Both the position numbers and the translations under genes were made by a program. From contig JAAEPW010001279.1 of NCBI GenBank assembly GCA_024232355.1, positions 17,598 to 81,597 on the forward strand: a DNA stretch of 64,000 bases, written 5' to 3'. Below, piece after piece: positions 57,921 to 64,000 of this stretch. Every line of letters begins with the position of its first letter. Positions within the stretch are counted from its first letter, which is position 1. This DNA comes from Chloroflexota bacterium (lineage in GTDB: Bacteria > Chloroflexota > Anaerolineae > B4-G1). The notes under the pieces are model-generated. The model was given only the letters and a program-made list of their open reading frames with translations, was not told the origin of the DNA and did no database searches.

Positions 57921-58024
57921 TTTGTAGCCGCGATTTCCCAATTGCGCAGGCGCAACTTGTAACGGAATTCGCGGCTACAATAAATCTGCGTTCGAGTGGC
58001 GCGAATGGAATTCGCGGCTACAAT
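57921..58024. repeat. Repeat cluster GGAATTCGCGGCTACAAT
   Basis: The 18-base unit GGAATTCGCGGCTACAAT occurs twice directly (57964-57981 and 58007-58024) and once inverted and imperfect (TTTGTAGCCGCGATTT at 57921-57936). It fills the space between two operon genes and just overlaps the stop region of the flavodoxin gene. Probably a dispersed palindromic repeat. Confidence 0.6.
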
Positions 58025-59136
58025 CAAGACGCCGTCGAAAAGAACTTGTCGAGTTTCATCAATAGCCCCAGGTTCCCCTTGACCGAGTACTTGCCCGACA
58101 TCATTGCCATCGCACCGTTCATCTCCCCCTGACTGATCGCCATCCAGACGTCGGCGGGTGTGTGAATGGTCAACGTGGGTTTGGCGTGCGTGCCCTCAAA
58201 GGCCGTACACTCTTTTCCGGCAATGCTCAAATAGTACTGGCCGGGATCATTGCCCGTCACGTCGAATTGGATGACGGCTTTTAGGCCGTTCGCTGCCTTG
58301 GCGTTAAAGTTCAACGCCATCCCAGAGATGAGGTCGCGCATCGTGTCTGTGGATTGTGGGGGCGGGAGCGGGATCGAGCCGTTAGAAGCAGGCCGTGGCG
58401 TGCTTTCGGGAGATTCCAAAGGCTCCACGCCCATGCTTTCCCAGTAGGCGTTCGCTGAACTGGCGTAGGCTGAAGGGTCATCCACTAGAGGTCGATCCAG
58501 CACCACTTGTGTTTCCACAGAGATGCTGCCTTGCTCTATCACCTCCCGCCCGGCTTTTCGTGCTGCCTCCAGATACCACGTCAGTTCACCATCAAGCGCT
58601 TCTTGTTTCAAGAGTTCACCGCCAGCGCAGCAGATCATCCCCGCCAGTTCTGTATCGGGCGAGTCGGTGAAACGGCGAAAGGTCTCCTCCAGGCCGGAAA
58701 AGTGATGCCGTTCTGGGAATCCGGCGTTCGAGATCAGGACGATTTTTTGGGTCCCGGTCTGTGAATAACGAGATGGGTGGATAAAGTGGTGCCCTCGTTG
58801 GATGATGAACGGTTGAATGTTGGGAATCATCCGGTCCATGAAATCCTTCATCAAACCAGAGACGGTATAGACGTAGAGCGGTGTGGCAAAGACCATCACA
58901 TCAGCCGTCCGCATCTTTTCCAATAGTTCGGGCATGTCGTCTTTGTGGACGCAAATGCCGGGGGTTTTGGTCCAACAACTAAAACACCCCAGGCAGTGTT
59001 CGATTTTTTTGCCTTTGAGGTAGACGACTTTTGTCTCTACGCCCGCTTCCCGCGCGCCTGCCAAAAAGGGTTGCAGGATGCGTTCTGTGTTTCCTTTTGC
59101 GCCCCGAGGGCTGCCATTGATTGCCAAGATTTTCAT
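58024..59136 (-). CDS. Flavodoxin-like NAD(P)H:FMN oxidoreductase fused to SCP2 domain
   Basis: 370 aa, ATG 59136 after AGGAG. Residues 1 to about 190 are a flavodoxin-fold FMN reductase: ILAINGSPRGAKGNTERIL phosphate loop, HCLGCFSCW (a CxxC), and VFATPLYVYTVSGLMKDFMDR. After a linker (about 200-265) comes an SCP2-like domain (MALNFNAKAANGLKAVIQF ... ECTAFEGTHAKPTLTIHTPADVW ... ISQGEMNGAMAMMSGKYSVKGNLGLLMKLDKFF). Its SCP2 half resembles that of 56358-57293. The C-terminal carrier suggests the flavoenzyme reduces a hydrophobic quinone or lipid; this is inference. Confidence 0.8.
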   Translation of the reverse strand: MKILAINGSPRGAKGNTERILQPFLAGAREAGVETKVVYLKGKKIEHCLGCFSCWTKTPGICVHKDDMPELLEKMRTADVMVFATPLYVYTVSGLMKDFMDRMIPNIQPFIIQRGHHFIHPSRYSQTGTQKIVLISNAGFPERHHFSGLEETFRRFTDSPDTELAGMICCAGGELLKQEALDGELTWYLEAARKAGREVIEQGSISVETQVVLDRPLVDDPSAYASSANAYWESMGVEPLESPESTPRPASNGSIPLPPPQSTDTMRDLISGMALNFNAKAANGLKAVIQFDVTGNDPGQYYLSIAGKECTAFEGTHAKPTLTIHTPADVWMAISQGEMNGAMAMMSGKYSVKGNLGLLMKLDKFFSTAS

Positions 59137-59167
59137 TATATTCTCCTATTCATTTGAATGTGTGTTT

Positions 59168-60001
59168 TTATCTACCAATTGGCGCTTTTTGCCAGCGCCG
59201 GATGCTTGATTCTCTTTTGTGTCCCGTAAGAACCAAAAGCCATCGTGTGACAGCTGGAAAAAGATTGTTCAAACTGATGAGCACTCGCAGTGTGAACGGC
59301 GCAATCACTTCTCGCCTGTTTCGTTTAATTCCCCTGATTATGGCTCTGGCTGCCTGCTCAGAAGTTAGCACCGGAATCATCGATTGTGCACCGGGAACCT
59401 TTTCCTCGCTGCCAGGGTTGTTTTTCCAATAGGCACTCTTTACCTTGGCAAAAGTCACGAGCATTGTGGAAATTTTTGTGCCATAGAGATCGGCTCGTAA
59501 ACCCTCCGCAAACCCCCGCATCGCCCAACGGGCAGCAGTATAAGTCGTTGCCCCAGGCCAGGCCATGCGAGATGCAATGGATGTCATATTGATGATGGTC
59601 CCACTGTTGCGCTTGAGCATATCAGGAAGAAAGGCTCGCGTTGTAGAAAACGCTGCGAAATACGGTGCTGCCATCATACGAACTGCTTCCTCAGAGCTTG
59701 TCTCTTCTACAAATTTCCATTGTCCGATTCCGGCATTGTTCATAATGACGTCGGGTATGCCTACTTGCACTTTGATGCTCTCGGCTACGGCAGTGACGGC
59801 GTCTGCATCTGTTAGATCAACAGAATACACACAAGCACGCCCTCCGTTTCTTTGAATATCGTTGGCAACCTGGTCCAGTTTTGATCGAGTGCGGGCCAAC
59901 AAAACCACCTGCGCGCCCTCTTGTGCCGCGATTTTGGCGGTTGCTGCTCCTATACCGCCAGATGCTCCGGTGATGAGCATGATCTTGTTCTTCAAATTCA
60001 C
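59168..60001 (-). CDS. Short-chain dehydrogenase/reductase
   Basis: 277 aa. GTG 60001 follows AAGGAG by 7 bases. Rossmann loop MLITGASGGIGAATAK, NNAGIG, catalytic NMTSIASRM then TYTAARWAM (Ser, Tyr; the usual Lys is Arg in YTAARW). The C-terminus is basic and hydrophobic (LRVLISLNNLFPAVTRWLLVLTGHKR), likely membrane-associated, as in lipid-acting SDRs. It lies downstream of the PadR regulator across a repeat. The Lys-to-Arg change in YxxxK may lower activity. Substrate unknown. Confidence 0.82.
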   Translation of the reverse strand: MNLKNKIMLITGASGGIGAATAKIAAQEGAQVVLLARTRSKLDQVANDIQRNGGRACVYSVDLTDADAVTAVAESIKVQVGIPDVIMNNAGIGQWKFVEETSSEEAVRMMAAPYFAAFSTTRAFLPDMLKRNSGTIINMTSIASRMAWPGATTYTAARWAMRGFAEGLRADLYGTKISTMLVTFAKVKSAYWKNNPGSEEKVPGAQSMIPVLTSEQAARAIIRGIKRNRREVIAPFTLRVLISLNNLFPAVTRWLLVLTGHKRESSIRRWQKAPIGR

Positions 60002-60044
60002 GTCTATACTCCTTCAATGATCAGATTTTTTAGTTTGCTACAAC

Positions 60045-60165
60045 TCTAGCAGCCTGTCGGACAGATCTAGTTTAGCGGCTTGTGAGCGGCAAAATAGTTC
60101 AACAACAAGCGGAAAATGCACAAGGCCCTATGCTACAAGGTTCTCAGACAGACTGCCAGCTCTAG
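60045..60165. repeat. Decayed inverted-repeat element between SDR and PadR genes
   Basis: GCAGCCTGTCGGACA (starting 60050) and the reverse complement of TCTCAGACAGACTGC (near 60142-60156) match at about 11 of 15 positions. The element contains GCACAAGGCCCTATGCTAC (60118-60136), repeated exactly at 60913-60931. No coding potential. Confidence 0.5.
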
Positions 60166-60194
60166 TTTCTCTGGCGTAGCACTCTCCTTGACCC

Positions 60195-60752
60195 CTAATT
60201 GGAGGGATGCTGCCCGTTCTCGATCCGCTGGATGACGCTCTCGACCCATTCCAGCGACGTCTGTGCCACCTTGATCCCGTATTCCAGAGTCAACATCCAA
60301 AAGAATGTCTCGCGGGGGGAATTGATCGTTGCCGCATAGTCGGCGCTGCGCTGAGGGACCTGATCGTAGCGCTTGAGCATTTCGCGCAACCCTTTGGCCT
60401 CTTGCTCGAATGTTGCCAGAATATCCTCGTCGCTCAGTTGCCCGGAAAAAAAGACCTGGATCAGCGAAGCGTGGCGTTCATCGTGGGTGGGGAGGGGCAT
60501 GGTCAGCCAACGGCGCAGTTCTGCCTGTCCGGTCTCTGTGATGCTATAGACCTTGCGGTTGGGCCGGTCTTCCTGCTGGACTACCTCGACCTCGACCCAC
60601 TCTCGTTTTGCCAGCCGGGCCAGCGTGCGATAGATTTGGCTCTGGTCAGCGGGCCAAAAGTGCTGCACCGATGTATCGAACACCTTTTTGAGATCATAGC
60701 CCGAAAATGGTTTATAGTTCAAAAAACCCAGAATTGCGTGTTCTAGTGACAT
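60195..60752 (-). CDS. PadR-family transcriptional regulator
   Basis: 185 aa, ATG 60752 after GAGGAG. PadR winged helix: MSLEHAILGFLNYKPFSGYDLKKVF, then WPADQSQIYRTLARLAKREWVEVE, RPNRKVYSITETGQAELRRWL. The C-terminal helices (about 90-185) are for dimerisation and ligand response. PadR proteins mostly repress their own gene and neighbours, and a palindrome at 60785-60802 fits as operator. It may control the lipid operon 54041-60001. Confidence 0.9.
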   Translation of the reverse strand: MSLEHAILGFLNYKPFSGYDLKKVFDTSVQHFWPADQSQIYRTLARLAKREWVEVEVVQQEDRPNRKVYSITETGQAELRRWLTMPLPTHDERHASLIQVFFSGQLSDEDILATFEQEAKGLREMLKRYDQVPQRSADYAATINSPRETFFWMLTLEYGIKVAQTSLEWVESVIQRIENGQHPSN

Positions 60753-60784
60753 TGCGGGACTCCTCTTGTATGATACTGATACTA

Positions 60785-60802
60785 TATAAGACTAGTCATA
60801 TA
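60785..60802. promoter_or_regulatory. Candidate PadR operator palindrome
   Basis: TATAAGACTAGTCATATA is an 18-base inverted repeat with one mismatched pair, located 33 bases before the PadR start and within an AT-rich region suited to a promoter (TATATAG, TATAAT-like). PadR dimers commonly bind such AT-rich dyads near their own promoter. Confidence 0.5.
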
Positions 60803-60862
60803 ATATCATAAAAGAAAAAGTTTGTCAAGCATTTGCGGTGGTTTAGCGTCGCGATTTAGGCG

Positions 60863-60949
60863 CAATACGGTGCAGTTAGCGTAGTCTGGCCCCTTGTGGG
60901 CGTCCCCAGCGGGCACAAGGCCCTATGCTACTTTGATTGCACCGTATTG
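60863..60949. repeat. 87-bp palindromic element, CAATACGGTGCA ends
   Basis: CAATACGGTGCA (60863-60874) and TGCACCGTATTG (60938-60949) are exact inverted repeats. Inside is an imperfect hairpin carrying GCACAAGGCCCTATGCTAC, shared with 60118-60136. Non-coding. Confidence 0.6.
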
Positions 60950-61013
60950 GATTTAGGCGTTGTTCAGAAACAGTGCTATTTAGAATAACCACGCACTTTT
61001 CAAGCGTTTTTAC

Positions 61014-61154
61014 TTTGACAATAGCACATTCACATAAATGTCATTCCCAAGGCTCCAAGCGGGTCTGTGACCCGTGGGTTTGGCTCTCACACGTTGGTGA
61101 TTGACCAAAGCCGGGGGTTACAAACCCCCTCTGAGTCGAATGTGCCATTGTCAA
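61014..61154. repeat. 141-bp element with 18-bp inverted ends
   Basis: TTTGACAATAGCACATTC (61014-61031) and GAATGTGCCATTGTCAAA (61137-61154) match at 17 of 18 positions as inverted repeats. Inside are small hairpins around GGGTC-TGT-GACCC and GGGTT-ACA-AACCC. Probably a non-autonomous dispersed element; not coding. Confidence 0.6.
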
Positions 61155-61228
61155 ATTACGTAGAAAACGAGTCAGAATGTAAAACTATTTTTGAACAATC
61201 CTTTAGCATAGATTTCGGGCGCAAAGCC

Positions 61229-61248
61229 GCCGGATTTGGCAATCCGGC
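61229..61248. repeat. 8-bp hairpin GCCGGATT-TGGC-AATCCGGC
   Basis: Perfect stem with a four-base loop. A partner hairpin with the complementary loop occurs at 61617-61634. Between them, 61249-61616 holds a CCGGACACTTTT end (61310-61321) and GGAAGGTT direct repeats near 61340-61390, but no gene I can support. Confidence 0.5.
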
Positions 61249-61616
61249 TGGAGCGAAATGGAAAATTCAGCGTGCGGTTAGTATACACCAAAGATTGAGA
61301 CTTTTACTGCCGGACACTTTTCAGACACGCATACAATTTGGAAGGTTTTTGGAAGGTTAGCGCCCCATTTTGTAAGGCGGTTGGAAGGTCGATGTGGTAT
61401 GCTATTTCTGGGCCGTGACGAATGCCTGGTGTTAACTGTGCCTCAAACCATTGGTCTCGAAACAGGTCGTGCTGCTCAATTTTCTCCTTTTTGGTGCCCA
61501 CTGATGGGGGAGCTGGTCACTCCTCCGTCAGTGGGAAGAGCACGTGTGCCGTGATGGTAGAATTACGAATTTATTATCACAAATGGTTCTTGGAAAAACT
61601 ATACTTGTTGCTCCAA

Positions 61617-61634
61617 GGGGATTGCCAAATCCCC
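61617..61634 (+). terminator. GGGGATT-GCCA-AATCCCC hairpin followed by GTTTTG
   Basis: Perfect 7-bp stem with a four-base loop and a short T-run on the plus strand, about 190 bases before the CSLREA gene. Could end upstream transcription or be another dispersed hairpin. Confidence 0.35.
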
Positions 61635-61762
61635 GTTTTGCAGGTGTAGGGCTATCACATCGTCAGATGGATAAAGCGGCCAAAAGCAACCGTAATCCAA
61701 GTTGGGCAAACACAGAAATCCCAGGAGAACTGGAATTTCAAAAGGAGGTGAGGTATATGGCG

Positions 61763-61803
61763 TGAAATGTGAAACGTAAGATGTGAAACGTGAAATGTAA
61801 CTC
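61763..61803. repeat. GTGAAA(C/T)GT short tandem repeat
   Basis: Four to five copies of a 9-10 base unit (GTGAAATGT, GTGAAACGT) lie just before the ribosome site of the CSLREA gene. Simple repeat of unknown role. Confidence 0.5.
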
Positions 61804-61822
61804 AAAAATATGGAGGATACTA

Positions 61823-63898
61823 ATGTGTAAACGAACGTTCAACAAAAATATTTGCTCGTTGTCCATGCTGCGCGTAATGTTACTCGTTGCGCTGATAGTG
61901 GCGGTGTGGGTGTTGGTGCCAACTGGTCTGGCGTTGGCGGATGGGATAACCGTCGATACGACGGTTGATCAAAGTGGTACAGGGACCGAGTGTTCACTGC
62001 GGGAGGCGATCAGGGCAGCAAGTATCAATGCCCCCTATGGTGGGTGTGTGCCCACCGCTGCACCCGGCCCGGATACCATCACCTTTAATGCGGGCCTTTC
62101 TGGCGGCACCATTGTGCTGGGGTCGCAGTTAGTGGTCAGCAGTACGATGGAAATCAATGGCAATGTGCCCATCACCGTGAGCGGCAATAGCACGGTGCGG
62201 GTGTTTGCGATAGACGCAGGCGGTGCAGTGACTATGACGCACTTGAGCATCGCCAATGGCAATACCGCGCTGGACGGCGGTGGCATTCTCGTCCAGACTG
62301 GTGCCGCCGCGTTTGTGAATGGCTGTCTGCTGCGAAACAATACCGCGGGACTGAATGGCGGCGGCATCCAGAACAATGGCGGGGTGTTGACAGTGGTCAA
62401 CAGCACGTTTGTCCAAAATCAGGCGACGACCAACGGCGGCGGGGGGATCAATAACGCCAACGGTGGGCTGCTGCGCCTGGGGAATAGCACCTTTTTGGGC
62501 AATGGCGCTAATTTTGGCGGCGCGCTTAACAACGTCTCCGTTATGGATTTCGCCAACAATATTCTGGCCAATAGCCCAAGTGGGGGGGATTGTGTCAACT
62601 TGGCTACCATCAACAGCAACGTCAACAACTTGATAGAGACAAATGGTGGTGGGTTGCCTCCCTGCGGTGTCGCGGCACTCGGCACTAACCCCCTCCTCGC
62701 ACCCCTGGGCGATTATGGCGGCCAAACGTGGACCCACGCCCTGCTGCCGGGCAGCCCGGCGATCGACGCGGGGAGCAACGTGCTTTGCCCGCCCACCGAC
62801 CAGCGTGGCGAAGGCCGCCCGGTCCACGGTACGTGCGACATTGGCGCGTTCGAGTCGCAGGGCTTTTACTTTGACAACCTCGGCGGTGATGGACAAAGCA
62901 CACTCCTCAACACCACTTTTGGTGAGCCCCTGACCCTCACGGTGGTCGCCACTAACACGGTGGAGCCGGTGGGAGCGGACGGCATCATTACCTTTAGCGC
63001 GCCGTTGGCTGGGGCCGGCATCACCACCGGGACGTTCACGACGACGACCAGCCTGGCAGGTGGGGTCAGCGTGCTGGTACACGCCAATGGCACGCTGGGC
63101 AGTTACGTGGTGACGGCGACGACGCGCGGCGCCAGCACGCCGGCTCTGTTCGACCTGACCAACAGTTGCGACGTCACCGTCGTCAACACCGACGACAGCG
63201 GCGCGGGGTCGCTGCGCCAGGCGATCAGCGATGCCTGTGCCGGCGGCCAGATCGACTTTAGTCTGACCTTGCCCGCGACCATCACGTTGACCAGCGGCGA
63301 ACTGAGCATCGACAAGAACCTGGCGATCCAGGGGCCGGGGCGGGATCTGCTGACTGTCAGTGGGAATGACGCGTCGCGCGTGTTCAACATTGGCGCGAGC
63401 GGTGTAGTGACGATTACCGGGCTTATGGTTCGGGATGGCAGTGCTACTACTGGTGGCGGCATCTACAGCTCTGGCAACTTGCACCTGGAAGACGCACACG
63501 TGTTCGATAATTCGGCTACCATGCACGGCGGTGGGGTGTACGTTTGGAGTGGCAGCACGACGCTGATCGGGACGCAGGTAGTTAGCAACTCAACTTCCGA
63601 AAACGGCGGTGGGGTGTTCGTCGGTTCTGGCAGCGCGACGATGACCGGGATGCAGGTGGTCAGCAACTCGGCTTCGTCCGGCGGCGGATTATGCATCTCC
63701 TCTGGTGGCGAGGTCAGCATCAGTGGTACGACCTTTTATAGCAACACGACGTCAAGTAGCAGCAATTCTCATTTTGACTTTTGCAGTGCAACTCAACGCC
63801 ATTTTTGGCTTTTCAACGAGCAGTTTTTCCAAGAATCAGGGGGAATCTTCCCACTCGAAAATGAAATCAGACCATTTTCGCCAAGTTATGGTGAGTGA
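61823..63898 (+). CDS. Secreted CSLREA / choice-of-anchor beta-helix protein, 3' end altered
   Basis: 691 aa from ATG 61823, 6 bases after GGAGG. Signal peptide (LRVMLLVALIVAVWVLVPTGLALA). CSLREAIRAA gives the CSLREA start. A right-handed beta-helix follows (residues about 100-280, with repeated GGGI and NNTA), ending in the choice-of-anchor pattern LGDYGGQTWTHALLPGSPAIDAG and GACDIGAFE-like. An Ig-like region comes next (about 300-420), then a second helix starting GAGSLRQAISDAC. After SNTTSSSSN (near 63760) the sequence changes to a Phe/Gln-rich tail unlike the helix, so the original C-terminus seems replaced by inserted DNA. Confidence 0.8.
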   Translation: MCKRTFNKNICSLSMLRVMLLVALIVAVWVLVPTGLALADGITVDTTVDQSGTGTECSLREAIRAASINAPYGGCVPTAAPGPDTITFNAGLSGGTIVLGSQLVVSSTMEINGNVPITVSGNSTVRVFAIDAGGAVTMTHLSIANGNTALDGGGILVQTGAAAFVNGCLLRNNTAGLNGGGIQNNGGVLTVVNSTFVQNQATTNGGGGINNANGGLLRLGNSTFLGNGANFGGALNNVSVMDFANNILANSPSGGDCVNLATINSNVNNLIETNGGGLPPCGVAALGTNPLLAPLGDYGGQTWTHALLPGSPAIDAGSNVLCPPTDQRGEGRPVHGTCDIGAFESQGFYFDNLGGDGQSTLLNTTFGEPLTLTVVATNTVEPVGADGIITFSAPLAGAGITTGTFTTTTSLAGGVSVLVHANGTLGSYVVTATTRGASTPALFDLTNSCDVTVVNTDDSGAGSLRQAISDACAGGQIDFSLTLPATITLTSGELSIDKNLAIQGPGRDLLTVSGNDASRVFNIGASGVVTITGLMVRDGSATTGGGIYSSGNLHLEDAHVFDNSATMHGGGVYVWSGSTTLIGTQVVSNSTSENGGGVFVGSGSATMTGMQVVSNSASSGGGLCISSGGEVSISGTTFYSNTTSSSSNSHFDFCSATQRHFWLFNEQFFQESGGIFPLENEIRPFSPSYGE

Positions 63899-64000
63899 TT
63901 TGACCATTGATAATGATGAATTGTCCCACTGGGAGCCAAATGACAGCGATTTCGCCTTGCCAAGCGAGCAGGGAAGTTCATTTTTAGCGAGCTACGCACC
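63760..64000. mobile_element. Probable insertion replacing the end of the beta-helix gene (runs off window)
   Basis: From about 63760 base composition becomes AT-richer and the beta-helix pattern stops abruptly. A new open frame follows. No terminal repeat can be confirmed because the other end lies outside the window. Confidence 0.4.
63861..64000 (+). CDS. Start of an unknown open frame, possibly a transposase (truncated by window)
   Basis: ATG 63861 opens a frame without a stop to the window end: MKSDHFRQVMVSDLTIDNDE then LSHWEPNDSDFALPSEQG and on. No ribosome site is clear. The acidic start inside the inserted DNA is compatible with a transposase, but I cannot identify it. Confidence 0.3.
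   Translation, partial: MKSDHFRQVMVSDLTIDNDELSHWEPNDSDFALPSEQGSSFLASYA

Noticed and set aside
61067..61360. 97-aa plus-strand frame
   Set aside because: It runs across palindromic repeats, has no ribosome site and no protein-like pattern.
61304..61501. 65-aa minus-strand frame
   Set aside because: It overlaps GGAAGGTT direct repeats and a TIR-like end; no family or ribosome site.
61544..61765. Possible riboswitch or small gene before the CSLREA gene
   Set aside because: There is a strong AGGAGGTGAGG site, but the following ATG gives only Met-Ala-stop; the structure does not fit c-di-GMP or other riboswitch consensus that I know.

Overview
The window is bacterial and most likely from a Chloroflexota chromosome (Anaerolineae/Ardenticatenia/Caldilineae-like). 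The evidence is the kind of genes: large hybrid histidine kinases with two-component-propeller sensors, STAND-WD40 and CHAT proteins, SCP2-tailed lipid enzymes, and big Calx-beta/DUF11 and choice-of-anchor surface proteins. GC content is moderate and Shine-Dalgarno sites are good. I see no tRNA, rRNA or CRISPR array. Lineage is an inference from gene content only. Almost all genes lie on the minus strand; only the last ~2.2 kb is coded on the plus strand.

Layout. (1) 1-6651: a surface pair. One is a giant Calx-beta repeat protein cut by the window edge; upstream of it and overlapping by 4 bases (ATGA) is a small membrane-anchored DUF11 protein. (2) 6813-8195: a GH57-type glycosidase, then a broken GxxExxY gene between CACAGAG-rich repeats. 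(3) 8781-14943: a lipid/acyl-CoA operon of a thiolase, a 923-aa HMG-CoA-synthase-like/DUF35/SDR/SCP2 fusion and a 716-aa MaoC-like/SDR/SCP2 fusion. (4) 15059-25887: a compact block with a membrane protein, a PH-domain protein, a CHAT protease-SIR2 fusion, a 1665-aa membrane STAND ATPase with about 19 WD40 blades, a damaged SpoIIE-type phosphatase gene, a 39-aa membrane peptide and a response regulator. This is the best candidate for an undescribed system (signal-controlled protease/NADase effector). (5) 25927-49761: six tandem hybrid histidine kinases with unrelated sensor halves but almost identical kinase-receiver-tail halves, interleaved with two orphan solute-binding lipoproteins. (6) 49920-50911: a scar of kinase and recombinase fragments plus a TIR-bounded palindromic element. 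(7) 50912-60752: a flavin amine oxidase-like protein, a glutamine cyclotransferase, a hydrolase, an M50-like membrane protein, an acyl-CoA dehydrogenase, a DUF1858 protein, two membrane proteins, a flavodoxin-SCP2 fusion, an SDR and a PadR regulator. (8) 60753-64000: about 1 kb of palindromic repeats, then a CSLREA/beta-helix surface protein whose 3' end seems replaced by inserted DNA.

How the parts may work together (inference): the lipid operons share SCP2 carrier domains fused to different enzymes. The kinase array looks like one output module copied behind many sensors, with the orphan solute-binding proteins as possible periplasmic ligand receptors. The STAND/CHAT-SIR2 block directly downstream of a kinase and response regulator could be an inducible cell-death or stress response.
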